From the NCBI RefSeq assembly GCF_000960995.1, contig NZ_CP009434.1, forward strand, positions 1,798,001-1,862,000: 64,000 bases of DNA, in the 5' to 3' direction. Each line of letters starts with the position of its first letter. Position 1 is the stretch's first letter. The translations under genes were made by a program, and so were the position numbers. The notes beneath the pieces were generated by a model that saw nothing but the letters and a program-made list of their open reading frames with translations, did no database searches and was not told the origin of the DNA. Shown piece by piece: positions 9,625 to 17,873 of this stretch. The stretch is from Burkholderia glumae LMG 2196 = ATCC 33617. Lineage in GTDB: Bacteria; Pseudomonadota; Gammaproteobacteria; Burkholderiales; Burkholderiaceae.

Positions 9625-9926
9625 CCAGGCCGGGCTTGTGCATGGCAGGCTCCACCGTGTTGCGCCTCGACAGCATGCGCCCGTAGTGGCTCCGAACCAG
9701 ACATTACTAAATAGCCGTAACATTCAAAAAGTCGATAATTTACCTTATGTCAAATTGCATGATGGCTATCAACCAGCTGACCTCCGCCTGTTACGCCCGT
9801 CACCAGCATGGTGTGCAGCGCAGCCAAACGGCGTAGATTCCGATTCAGAAACGCCAGCGCCTTCAGGTCATTGATGGCGCGCATTTCCTCGATTGGATCC
9901 GCGATCGGCTGCGCTGCCTACGTCGG
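9625..9926. other. Intergenic region after tssJ
   Basis: This stretch of about 300 bases lies between convergent tssJ (+) and the effector-like gene (-). It is more A+T-rich around 9705-9760 than its surroundings. The only coding signal I see is the small minus-strand ORF at 9750-9884. I found no hairpin terminator. Confidence 0.5.
9750..9884 (-). CDS. Small ORF of 44 residues, unknown
   Basis: The frame is open from a TAG near 9924. It has an ATG at 9884 and ends in TGA at 9750. The product has a plausible amphipathic, basic-hydrophobic composition (NDLKALAFLNRNLRRLAALH). I do not recognise it. It could be a genuine small gene or the tail of a decayed gene. It lies just beyond the end of the effector-like gene on the same strand, in a different frame. 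Confidence 0.25.
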   Translation of the reverse strand: MRAINDLKALAFLNRNLRRLAALHTMLVTGVTGGGQLVDSHHAI

Positions 9927-10905
9927 CTAAGCCTTCCTCAGATCCTCGGCGGCCTGCTCGATCATCTCGCGCATCTTCTCGAGTTCGGCCTGCCTGCCGG
10001 AATGCGGCGTGCCGTCAGGCCCGGCCGGCCACCTCTGCCTGCCGAACGACTCGCCGATAAACGGTGGCATGCCCATCGGCGCGAAATCGTCCAATGAGAC
10101 CGTCTCTTCGCTGGCACCCGGTGTGCGGCGACGGCGGCGCCGAGAACGCGCTCATCGACGTGGCCGACGATGCCGCCGGCGACCGGCTCGAAGGCGACGC
10201 CGCAGAGCTGCCCGACGCACTCGCCGACGACAGCCGCCGCACGGGGGCCTCCAGCGGCGGCAGGCGCTGGCGCCCGGCACCGGCCGTCGCCGCCGGCAAC
10301 GGCCGGGCCGGTGATCGCGAGGCCGCCGGCGCTGGCCCATAGGCACGCTCTAGCGCCTGCTGGCTGACCTTCACGCCCGCATCGAGCGCGCTGTCCACGC
10401 GCGCCCGGAACGCGGCCTGCTCGCTCGCGCCGCCGGACCCGGCGGGCCGGAGGCTTTCGGCGATCGCCGCCTGCAGTTCGGGATCGTAGGCGCGCTCGAG
10501 CGCCTGCTGGCTGACCCTAGCGCCCGCGTCGAGCGCGCTGTCCACGCGTGACTGGAGGCTGGCCTGAGGTTCGGCCGGCTGGCCGCGGCCGTCTTCGGGC
10601 ATCGCGGCCAGGCTCGCCGCGATACCGGCCGCGAGTGCCTCGTCGTCGGCTTGTTGCAGCCCTTGCTGGCTGACGCGGCGGCCGGCCTGCAGGGCGCTCG
10701 CGAAGCGGGCCTGCTGCGGCGTCAGCATGGCGGCATGGCGCACGCCGGGCTCGCCGCCGCGCGCCATGCCCGCGAGTCCGGACAGCCTTGAATCGGGCCG
10801 GCCCTGGCGCGAGGGCTGCGGTGGCGCTTTCGACTCGGCCGGCTGCCGGTCGGTGGGCGACAACGGGCGGCTGAGGTCGGTACTCGATAGGCGTGTCGGT
10901 TTCAT
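9927..10905 (-). CDS. Effector-like repeat protein with UIM-like motifs, probable frameshift
   Basis: No named family is recognised. As sequenced the frame runs from ATG 10905 to a stop at 10015 (296 residues). Removing one base from the GGG run at 10117-10119 restores a frame ending at 9927 (325 residues), whose last residues form a good helix (ELEKMREMIEQAAEDLRKA). The N-terminus is rich in Ser, Pro, Thr and Gln, with no signal peptide, as in type III secreted proteins. Repeats with a 49-residue period carry the core VSQQALERAY. Two of the three copies continue into segments (DPELQAAIAESL and DDEALAAGIAASL) that fit or nearly fit the eukaryotic ubiquitin-interacting motif pattern (acidic, hydrophobic-xx-Ala-xxx-Ser). 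An HrpB-type box lies 130 bases upstream. Together these suggest a host-directed type III effector. Secretion and ubiquitin binding are inference. Confidence 0.6.
10339..10566 (-). repeat. Direct repeats (147-base period) inside the effector-like gene
   Basis: Two nearly identical copies sit 147 bases (49 codons) apart; for example AGCGCCTGCTGGCTGACC occurs at 10352 and again at 10499. They encode the RVDSALDAG-x-x-VSQQALERAY core. A third, more diverged copy lies at about 10640-10720. The period is an exact codon multiple, so the repeats are translated as protein repeats. Confidence 0.85.
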
Positions 10906-11322
10906 TGCAGTTTCGGCTAGGTTCCGCGGTAGGCCGCGATGGCGGCGGCGGTGCCGGCGCATTTGCGATGCGCGCCCCGCCCGCTGCGACACCGCCAGAT
11001 ATAACAGCCGCCGCGGCCCGACGCGGCGAGCGCCCGAAGCCGCGAGCCGCACGGCGAACTTCCGGTGCGACGCGCGGCCTGCTTCGCCCCGGCAGCTGCG
11101 AGCCGCGCCGCCGTCCGCGCAACCGCCGGCGCCGGCCTTGCTGCGCCGCGCCTGGGGCCGCGCGCGACCGCGGCGTTCATTTTGTCGGTTGTGATTCGCG
11201 CGCGGCGGGCCGACACTGCGAGGTATGCCGGCCGGGTGTCCTGCCCGCCTACCGCTTGCCACGCATCGGGCGCCGCCGCCCGCCGCCTTCGCTCGTCGAT
11301 CTCCACGGAGCCGCTCACCGAC
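10906..11322. other. Divergent intergenic region, effector-like gene / oxidoreductase
   Basis: These 417 bases carry upstream signals for genes on both strands. On the minus strand they hold the hrpII-type box (11035-11058) with a TATATC hexamer about 31 bases nearer the gene. I see no coding frame with convincing codon use and no further regulatory site on the plus strand. Confidence 0.5.
11035..11058 (-). promoter_or_regulatory. hrpII/PIP-type box (TTCG-N16-TTCG)
   Basis: On the minus strand TTCG occurs twice with exactly 16 bases between. This is the hrpII consensus bound by HrpB-type AraC regulators of type III secretion in Ralstonia and plant-pathogenic Burkholderia. A -10-like TATATC begins about 31 bases further toward the gene, matching the 30-32 base spacing known for PIP promoters. 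The ATG of the effector-like gene is about 130 bases downstream. A chance match is possible but uncommon in so short a region. Confidence 0.55.
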
Positions 11323-12480
11323 ATGTCCACCGATCTCTCCCGCGTTCCCTCCCACGGCCTAGAACTGCGTTCGCTGATCACCGCACGAGGCGAATTGCGG
11401 CTCTGGCTCGAACGCGTGCCCGTCCCGCCTCCTTCCGCCGGCGAGATCGTCGTGCGCATCGAGGCCGCGCCCGTCAATCCGTCCGACATCCTGGCGATGC
11501 TCGCGCCTGCCGACCTTGCGACGCTGGCCCGCGAGGCCAGCGCCGACGGCGCCACGCCGGTCACCACGGCCGCCGTTCCCGCGGATCGGCTGCCCACGGT
11601 GAGCGCGCGCCTCGGCATGCCGCTCGCGATCGGCAACGAGGGCGCCGGCACCGTGGTCGCGGCTGGCGAGCAGGCGCGCCATCTGCTCGGGCGCCGCGTC
11701 GCGCTGCGCAGCGCCCAAGGCACCTACGCGCAGTACCGGCTGGCCGCGGCGGCCGAGGTGATGGTCCTGCCCGACGGCACCGCGGCCGAAGCCGGTGCGT
11801 CCGCATTCATCAATCCGCTGACGGCGCTGGCGATGCTCGAGACGATGCGCACCGAGGGCCACACGGCGATCGTCCACACGGCGGCGGCCTCCAATCTCGG
11901 GCAGATGCTGGTGAGGCTCTGCGCGGCCGACGGCGTGCCGCTCGTCAACGTGGTGCGCAGCCCCGCGCAGGCGGCACTGCTGAGCGGGCTCGGCGCGCAA
12001 TGGGTGCTGGACAGTTCGGCGCCCGATTTCGACGAAGCCCTGGTGGCGGCGCTCGACGCCACCGGCGCCACGCTCGCGTTCGACGCGATCGGCGGTGGCC
12101 AGACGGCGCAACGGCTGCTGGTCGCGATGAGCGAGGTGGCCACGCGCCGCATGACGCGCTACGACCGCTATGGCTCGCCGACGCACCGGCAGGTCTACCT
12201 GTACGGCACGCTGGACCCGAGCCCGACCGTGCTCGACCGGCGTTTCGGGATGGCCTGGGGCGTCGGCGGCTGGCTCGTGACGTGGCGCCTGCAGCAGTTC
12301 GGCCCGGCGGTGGTGCAGCGCATGCGCAGGCGCATCGCGTCCGAACTCGGCAGCACGTTCGCGAGCCGCTACCACGAGCGGATCACGCTCGAGCAATTGA
12401 TCGATCCCGATACGATCCGCCGCTTCGCGAAGCGTGCCACGGGCGAGAAATACCTGGTCGTGCCGGCGTCCGGCGCCTGA
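11323..12480 (+). CDS. Zinc-independent quinone/enoyl reductase (MDR superfamily)
   Basis: Medium-chain dehydrogenase/reductase of the quinone oxidoreductase or 2-enoyl thioester reductase type, expected to transfer hydride from NAD(P)H. The N-terminal GroES-like fold shows the AAPVNPSDI signature. The catalytic-site region has GNEGAGTV, and the nucleotide-binding loop is a variant (HTAAASNLGQ) like that of mitochondrial-type enoyl reductases rather than the standard GASGxVG. I see no structural-zinc cysteine cluster. I chose the ATG at 11323 (385 residues); the frame is open upstream but reads as arginine-rich non-coding sequence. The substrate cannot be assigned. Confidence 0.85.
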   Translation: MSTDLSRVPSHGLELRSLITARGELRLWLERVPVPPPSAGEIVVRIEAAPVNPSDILAMLAPADLATLAREASADGATPVTTAAVPADRLPTVSARLGMPLAIGNEGAGTVVAAGEQARHLLGRRVALRSAQGTYAQYRLAAAAEVMVLPDGTAAEAGASAFINPLTALAMLETMRTEGHTAIVHTAAASNLGQMLVRLCAADGVPLVNVVRSPAQAALLSGLGAQWVLDSSAPDFDEALVAALDATGATLAFDAIGGGQTAQRLLVAMSEVATRRMTRYDRYGSPTHRQVYLYGTLDPSPTVLDRRFGMAWGVGGWLVTWRLQQFGPAVVQRMRRRIASELGSTFASRYHERITLEQLIDPDTIRRFAKRATGEKYLVVPASGA

Positions 12481-12872
12481 GCCCCACCGCGAATCGCCGC
12501 GGCGGCCCGGCCTGGCGAGCGGAATTCGCGAGCGGCCGGGTCGGCGCTGGCAAACCAGCCCCGAGCGGCGCGTGTCCGGCCCGCTGCCGCGCCGCCCTCG
12601 CCGCACGCTCGGCGCGGCTGACCGAGGCACGCCAGCCGGCCCGCCGATGGCACGGCTTGGCGCTGGTCCGGCGCGGGCTGGCGCTTGACGCCAGGCCGGC
12701 GGCCCGGGAAGATGGGGGCTCCCTGAGCGGGCATGCCGCATGCGGCGGCCCGGCCGCTGGACCTGGCCCTTCGTTGGCGGCAGTGGTTCGCCGACGGCTG
12801 CGGCCGCCCCGCCCCACCGTGCTCGTGCTTCCACCCTTGCCTTCCCGGCAGCGCCCCGCGCCGCCTTCGCCG
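12481..12872. other. Intergenic region, no gene seen
   Basis: These 392 very G+C-rich bases lie between the reductase and the HAD gene. All six frames stay open over parts of it, but the predicted peptides are Arg/Pro/Ala-rich and lack any family pattern. I found no RNA gene or clear regulatory motif. Confidence 0.5.
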
Positions 12873-13508
12873 ATGACCCTACGCCTCGCCCTGTTCGATT
12901 TCGACGGCACCCTCGCCGACTCCTACCCCGTGTTCGCCGACGCGCTGAACGGCCTCGCGGCCCGCCACGGCTTTCGCCAGACCGCCGGCGAGGACCGGCG
13001 CAGGCTGCGCGGCCTGAGCGCGAGCGAGGTGCTGCGCGAGCTGGCGCTGCCGATCTGGAAAGTGCCGGCCGTGCTGTCCGACGCGCGTCGCGTCATGAGC
13101 CAACGAATTCACGAGGTACGGCCGTTCCCGGGCATCGTGGCCGCACTGCAGGCACTGATCGACCGGCGGATCGCGGTGGCCGTGGCCACCTCGAACTCGC
13201 GGGACAACGTGCGAGCCGTGCTCGGCGACGCGCTCGTCGAACGCTTCGCGGCCGTCGAATGCAGCGCGTCGCTGTTCGGCAAGTCGCACCGGCTGCGCAC
13301 GATCCTGAAGACCACCGGCACCGACGCCGCGCACGCGATCTATGTCGGGGACGAAATTCGCGACGCCGAGGCGGCCGACGGCGTCGGCCTGCGCTACGGC
13401 GCGGTCGGCTGGGGCTATACCGACCTCGACGCGCTGCTCGCCAGGCGGCCGCATCAGGTGTTTCGCGAGCCGGCGGACCTGCTCGCGCTGGGCGCGGGCG
13501 TGGCCTGA
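12873..13508 (+). CDS. HAD-superfamily phosphatase, phosphoglycolate phosphatase-like
   Basis: Haloacid dehalogenase hydrolase, expected to dephosphorylate a small metabolite in the cytoplasm. All four HAD motifs are visible: DFDGT (nucleophile Asp9), VATSNS (motif II Ser/Thr), the Lys in GKSHRL (motif III), and GDEIRD (motif IV acidic pair). The cap after motif I is helical, as in subfamily I enzymes related to Gph. The ATG at 12873 gives 211 residues and places motif I at residue 8, the usual distance. The substrate is not predictable. Confidence 0.9.
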   Translation: MTLRLALFDFDGTLADSYPVFADALNGLAARHGFRQTAGEDRRRLRGLSASEVLRELALPIWKVPAVLSDARRVMSQRIHEVRPFPGIVAALQALIDRRIAVAVATSNSRDNVRAVLGDALVERFAAVECSASLFGKSHRLRTILKTTGTDAAHAIYVGDEIRDAEAADGVGLRYGAVGWGYTDLDALLARRPHQVFREPADLLALGAGVA

Positions 13509-13615
13509 GACGGCCCGGCCCGCACCGACGAGGGCACGATCACGCCCGCACGATTTGCGTCGCCGGGTTGGTAAGCTTATGCCTTTGCGTTTCCAGTTCC
13601 GCGGAGGACAGGCAG

Positions 13616-14401
13616 ATGGCCCATCAGCTCACTAGCGGCGCCGCGCCGGACGGCCGGCGCACCGGGCTCGACTCGGACGCGGTGCGGACCGCGCGCATCG
13701 AACTCGCGGCCTGCTTTCGGCTCGCCGCGCAACACGGCTTCGAGGAAGGCATCTGCAACCATTTCTCGGCGGTGGTGCCGGGCCATGACGACCTGTTTCT
13801 CGTGAATCCTTACGGCTACGCGTTTTCGGAGATCACCGCGTCGCGACTGCTGATCTGCGATTACGACGGCAACGTGATCGAGGGCGAGGGCCAGCCCGAG
13901 GCCACGGCCTTATCGATCCATGCGCGGCTGCATCGCGCGCTGCCGCGCGTGAAGGCGGCCTTCCACACCCACATGCCGAACGCGACGGCGCTGTGCCTGC
14001 TCGAAGGGCCGCCGCTGCTGTGGCTCGGGCAAAGCGCGCTGAAATTCCATGGGCGCACCGCCGTGGACGAGCAGTACAACGGGCTCGCGCTCGACGCCGC
14101 GGAGGGCGACCGGATCGCGGCCGCGCTCGGCGAGGCCGACGTGCTGTTCCTGAAGAACCACGGCGTGATCGTCGCGGGCGCGAGCATCGCCGAGGCCTGG
14201 GACGATCTCTATTACCTCGAGCGGGCGGCCGAGGTGCAGCTCAAGGCGATGCAGACCGGCCGCCCGCTGCAGACGGTGCCGCGCCATATCGCGCAGCGCG
14301 CCCATGAACAGATACGGCTTGGCGATCCGGCCAGCGCGCGGGCCCACCTGGACAGCGCGCTGCGCCGGCTGCGCGCGGCCGGCAGCGATTTCGAGCAGTG
14401 A
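13616..14401 (+). CDS. Class II aldolase/adducin family protein
   Basis: Metal-dependent aldolase or epimerase fold (fuculose-phosphate aldolase / adducin head). Family features visible in the 261 residues are an N-terminal GICNHFSAVVPG (substrate loop), the FHTHMPNATAL zinc-binding histidine motif, and KNHGVIVAG with the third histidine. There is no signal peptide. The ATG at 13616 follows GGAGGA with seven to eight bases of spacing. It stands alone, 107 bases after the HAD gene on the same strand. Length and motifs fit the group often called class II aldolase/adducin domain protein; the substrate is unknown. Confidence 0.9.
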   Translation: MAHQLTSGAAPDGRRTGLDSDAVRTARIELAACFRLAAQHGFEEGICNHFSAVVPGHDDLFLVNPYGYAFSEITASRLLICDYDGNVIEGEGQPEATALSIHARLHRALPRVKAAFHTHMPNATALCLLEGPPLLWLGQSALKFHGRTAVDEQYNGLALDAAEGDRIAAALGEADVLFLKNHGVIVAGASIAEAWDDLYYLERAAEVQLKAMQTGRPLQTVPRHIAQRAHEQIRLGDPASARAHLDSALRRLRAAGSDFEQ

Positions 14402-14451
14402 GCGATGGATGGGGGCCGGCTGCCGGGCCGGCTGGCGGCGGCAGGCTCGGT

Positions 14452-14790
14452 TCAGTCGAAATGGTCAGAATCGGTGCTCTGCCGGCGGCACGCCTGCACC
14501 ACCGGGCCGATCGCGGCGTTGCTCTGCACGCCAGGCAGATGCGCGAGCAGGCAGCGATGAAACGAAACGTCGGTGGGCGTGAGCATGGCCCAGCGCCGAT
14601 AGAGGCGATCGCACGAGGCGCGGATCATCTCCACCACGTTGCGGTTCCAGGTGTTCGACACCGTATTGAGAATGCATTCGTTGTAGTTGGCCTCCTCGTT
14701 GAATGCGAAGGCCGCGCTGGGCGCAGCGGCCAGTGCGGCCAGCAGCACGATGCGGGTCGCTGCCCGAGGGACCGGATGGATCGATTTCAT
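14452..14790 (-). CDS. Small exported four-cysteine protein (VF_A0006-like)
   Basis: A secreted 112-residue protein. It has a basic start, a hydrophobic core and an Ala-x-Ala type cleavage region (PSAAFAF), leaving a mature domain of about 80 residues with exactly four cysteines in the order ECIL, ASCDR, RCLL, QACRR. This spacing resembles the VF_A0006 four-cysteine family, whose function is unknown to me. It is the last gene of the minus-strand island that starts with vgrG, separated by 162 bases from the next exported protein. A link to the T6SS island is inferred from position only. Confidence 0.7.
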   Translation of the reverse strand: MKSIHPVPRAATRIVLLAALAAAPSAAFAFNEEANYNECILNTVSNTWNRNVVEMIRASCDRLYRRWAMLTPTDVSFHRCLLAHLPGVQSNAAIGPVVQACRRQSTDSDHFD

Positions 14791-14952
14791 GAGCGCTCCG
14801 CCGGAGCAAGCGTGATGTCGGACGGCGATGATAGCGTTGCGTCAGCGCTTTGACAGCTTGCAGCGCAGCAAGCCGCGGCGAGCCGTGCCCGGGTCCGGCC
14901 GCGCGCGTTCATGCCCTCGTGCCGGGCGGGCTCGGCGGACCACCCCGGCGCG

Positions 14953-15483
14953 TCACGGCTGGCACGCCTCCATGCCCACTTCGATGCCCTGCAACTGCAC
15001 GCGCCCGTTCTCCTTCACGAACGAGAAGCTCATCGCGCGCGTGCGCGCGCCGGCGATGCAGGTATGGCGCTCGTCGTCGAAGCTGAACATCGACACGCAG
15101 CGGTTCGCGGGAAACACGCTGGCTTGCTTGACGGCATCCGGATGGCGATCGCGCCCCGGGTAATAGAGGTAGTGCGAGCTGTGCTCGGTGCGGAACGGCG
15201 CGAAGTATTCCGGATGCTGGCTCGCGTACACGGCGAAGCTGCGCGCGCGCGTGGGGCCGTCGGCCTTCGCCAGCTCGGGGCGCATCAGGTCGACGATGTT
15301 GGTGTCGAGCCGCATGTCGGGTGCCGCATAGGCGGCGAACCCGTCGGGCGACGGGAATTTGGCCCAGAAATCGGTATCGAGCTTCGTCACCTCGGCCTGG
15401 GTCAGGCAATCGGCGCCGGCCGCGTGCGCAAGCGGCACGGCGCCGCCGAGCAGCGCCGCACACAGCAGCTCAGCGATCCGCAT
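14953..15483 (-). CDS. Periplasmic protein, candidate T6SS immunity protein
   Basis: An exported protein of unknown family, 176 residues from the ATG at 15483. A signal peptide (MRIAELLCAALLGGAVPLAHA) precedes a mature domain with several cysteines. The start overlaps the end of the peptidoglycan-hydrolase gene by 14 bases, so it is translationally coupled to it. An alternative ATG at 15507 would add eight residues in front of the signal. Effectors acting on the cell wall are normally followed at once by a periplasmic immunity protein, and this gene fits that position. The immunity role is inference. Confidence 0.72.
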   Translation of the reverse strand: MRIAELLCAALLGGAVPLAHAAGADCLTQAEVTKLDTDFWAKFPSPDGFAAYAAPDMRLDTNIVDLMRPELAKADGPTRARSFAVYASQHPEYFAPFRTEHSSHYLYYPGRDRHPDAVKQASVFPANRCVSMFSFDDERHTCIAGARTRAMSFSFVKENGRVQLQGIEVGMEACQP

Positions 15484-17281
15484 TGGCCTTCTTCTTGGAG
15501 AATGCAATGTGAAATTCCTCGTTCAGTTTTTCGGGCGTCGACACTTCGAGTTTGGCGCCTTTCGCGAGTTCCTCCTTCGCGAACTTCAGGTAGGTGGCGG
15601 GCACGTAGAAGCCCTTCAGCTCAGCGGCCTTCTGCTTGCCGAAGTTGATCGCATCGCTCTGGTTGCCGCCCAGCAGGATCGGCGAGCCGGCGCTGGTCTG
15701 CGCATAGACGAACGCTGCATGGCCACCCTTCCTGTGCTTGTAGACCGCGATGGCGCCGAACACCGGCTTGTCGATCTTGACGAAGTTCTTGCTGTAGCGA
15801 AACGACTGCGAATCCATCGGCGCGGCCGTCTTCGGATACTTCGCGCTCTGCAGGCACCAGTTGACGAACGACGCGCACCACGGGTTGCTGTCGCCGACCA
15901 GCGACTTCAGCGAACCGCCCACTTCCTTGTGGTAGTTGATCGTCTTGGTGATCACGTTCTCCTTCTGGCCGTGCCAGAACTTGGCCTGCTGCAGCGCGAA
16001 CTCCATCCACGGCGCCTGCGGCGAGCTGGCCGGCACGAACGCCACCGGATGCCCCTGGCCGAGCTTGCTGCGGTCGAGCACCACCGAGCTGTCGGCCGTC
16101 GGGGCGGATGCCGCCGGATGGGCGGACGCCGCGGCGGCCGGCGCGGCCTTGGCTGCGGCCGGGGCCGGGGTGGCGCCGCCGGCGGGCTTCGCGAAGTCGT
16201 CGATGCTGACGGCGTGGCCCTGCGTGCCCGCCGACGAGGACGCCGGCGCCGGGCTGCTCGCGGTGGACGCGGCGCTCGCGGACGCGGCGTGATGCTTGGC
16301 AGCCGACTTCACCGCGCTCGGGTTCGGCGGCGCGGCCGGGGCATCGTGCGGCTTCTTCGCGTTGATCATCAGATAGTCGCCGGCGAAGATCCGCGTCGAC
16401 TTCAGATGGTTGTCGGCCTGCAACTGCGCGACGCTGACCTTGAACTTGTGCGCGATCTTGCCGAGCGTGTCGCCCGACACGATCCGGTAGCGAAAGCCGG
16501 GAATCGCCTCGTGCCGGACCGTGTCCTTCGCGTAGTGCGTGCTGGTGGGCGCGGTGGTCTGGAACAGGTCGTGGAAGAACACGTAGGCGGACGAAACGTT
16601 CTGCGTCGTGATCTGCCCGATCTGCTTCATGCCCTCCTTCGCGTGATCGACGAGAAACTGGATCTGCTGCCCGGCCGACTCGATCGGCAGCAGCGGCAGC
16701 TGGCCGAACGCGTTGGTGGTCAGCTCGGTCTTCTTCGCGCCGGCCTGCACCGTCACCTTCTGGTTCGCGATCGGCTTGGCGCCGTCGGACAGCGTGACCG
16801 ACGCGGTGCGAATCCAGCGTTCGTGGCGCGTCTTGATCCGCGCGTTGTAGCCCTCGTGCTTCTCCATCACGGTCATCATCGACTCGAGATCGGCGTCGCT
16901 CATGGTATTGAGCACGCGCGTGCGGGCAAAGCCGGTGCCGCTGCAGATCGCCTGGATGTACGCCTCGGTGTTGTTCTCGCTGGGCGGCGCGTACACCTGC
17001 AGCGCCTCCGAGATCGACATGTCGTTGTACTTGCGGCGCAGCAGCGCCTTCTTCTCCGCGCGGCCGGTTTCGTAGTCGGGGAAGATGAAGAAATTGCCGC
17101 TCGCGGTACTGCCCACGCCGATCGAGGTCTTCACGTATTTCGACTTCGGCCGCAGGTTGCCGGGATTGTTGAAGCGCCAGGCGATGGTGCCGCCGCTGCG
17201 CAGCAGGATGTCGCCGTTGTCGGCGACGTACTGCACGGTCAGCGTGGCCTTGTCGTGGGTCGCGGAGATGAACTTGGTCAT
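15470..17281 (-). CDS. T6SS effector: muramidase-like + LysM + TIGR02594-type peptidoglycan hydrolase
   Basis: A 603-residue protein built as a modular cell-wall toxin. Residues 1-160 resemble the phage P5-like/T6SS muramidase domain: GGTIAWRFNNPGNLR at 30-44, then FFIFPDYETGRAEKKALL. Residues 264-307 form a LysM (YRIVSGDTLGKIAHKF). A low-complexity Ala/Pro/Ser linker spans about 310-400. Residues 420-565 match the TIGR02594/CHAP-like amidase pattern, with candidate nucleophile Cys469 (NPWCASFVNWC), His521 (KGGHAAFVY) and LLGGNQ at 537-542. There is no signal peptide, as expected when a VgrG delivers it. It follows vgrG and a small exported protein on the same strand and overlaps the next exported protein. 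The order of the two enzymatic domains is seen; activities are inferred. Confidence 0.83.
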   Translation of the reverse strand: MTKFISATHDKATLTVQYVADNGDILLRSGGTIAWRFNNPGNLRPKSKYVKTSIGVGSTASGNFFIFPDYETGRAEKKALLRRKYNDMSISEALQVYAPPSENNTEAYIQAICSGTGFARTRVLNTMSDADLESMMTVMEKHEGYNARIKTRHERWIRTASVTLSDGAKPIANQKVTVQAGAKKTELTTNAFGQLPLLPIESAGQQIQFLVDHAKEGMKQIGQITTQNVSSAYVFFHDLFQTTAPTSTHYAKDTVRHEAIPGFRYRIVSGDTLGKIAHKFKVSVAQLQADNHLKSTRIFAGDYLMINAKKPHDAPAAPPNPSAVKSAAKHHAASASAASTASSPAPASSSAGTQGHAVSIDDFAKPAGGATPAPAAAKAAPAAAASAHPAASAPTADSSVVLDRSKLGQGHPVAFVPASSPQAPWMEFALQQAKFWHGQKENVITKTINYHKEVGGSLKSLVGDSNPWCASFVNWCLQSAKYPKTAAPMDSQSFRYSKNFVKIDKPVFGAIAVYKHRKGGHAAFVYAQTSAGSPILLGGNQSDAINFGKQKAAELKGFYVPATYLKFAKEELAKGAKLEVSTPEKLNEEFHIAFSKKKANADR

Positions 17282-17318
17282 GTTCGTCGGGAAGCGGATG
17301 GACGCAACGCGTTCGGGA

Positions 17319-17870
17319 TCAGTGCAGCGCCTTCGCGGTCTCGGCCAGCGCGCGCTCGACGGTGTAGTTCTGCTGCTCGCTATAGGCGCCCTGCGCGATC
17401 GGCGCGAAGTACCAGCGCCATTGCGCCTCGTCGCCCTCGGTCAGCCGGTAGGTCCGGGTGGTCACCGCGGCGGGCCGGTTGTAGCCGTGCACGGCGTCCT
17501 TGTGAGCGGTCACGAGATAGGTGTTGGCGCCCTTCACCGCCACCACCGCGTCGGTCAGGATCTCGCCGCCGCCGTTGAAGGTGCTGAAGTTGAGGCGATA
17601 GTCGTTCAGCTTCTTCGGATCGTCCACGATCGGCGCGAGGTACAGCGTGTTGTCGCCGGCCTGCACGTAGAACGCATAGTTCAGGTAATGCAGGCGCGAA
17701 TTGTCGTCGAGCACGCCGGCCACCATCATCAGCTTGCCGCCCTTGATGTCCCAGCGCGTCGCGCCGCTCTGATACTGCTCGGCGTGGGCCGCGCCCTGCC
17801 CCAGCATGCCCAGCGCGGCGGCCGCGAGCACCACGGCCGTCAGGCGCGAGCCGGACTTCGTCTTCGTCAT
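17319..17870 (-). CDS. Exported protein between vgrG and its effector, unknown
   Basis: A 183-residue protein with a long signal peptide ending near GQGAAHA. The mature domain is beta-rich (RWDIKGGKLMMVAGVLDD, TNTYLVTAHKD-type strands) and contains no cysteine motif. I do not recognise the family. It starts three bases after the vgrG stop and ends 37 bases before the hydrolase, so the three genes form one unit. Possible roles are an immunity protein for one of the two hydrolase domains or a periplasmic accessory. T6SS adaptors are cytoplasmic, so the signal peptide argues against an adaptor role. Confidence 0.72.
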   Translation of the reverse strand: MTKTKSGSRLTAVVLAAAALGMLGQGAAHAEQYQSGATRWDIKGGKLMMVAGVLDDNSRLHYLNYAFYVQAGDNTLYLAPIVDDPKKLNDYRLNFSTFNGGGEILTDAVVAVKGANTYLVTAHKDAVHGYNRPAAVTTRTYRLTEGDEAQWRWYFAPIAQGAYSEQQNYTVERALAETAKALH

Positions 17871-17873
17871 GGC

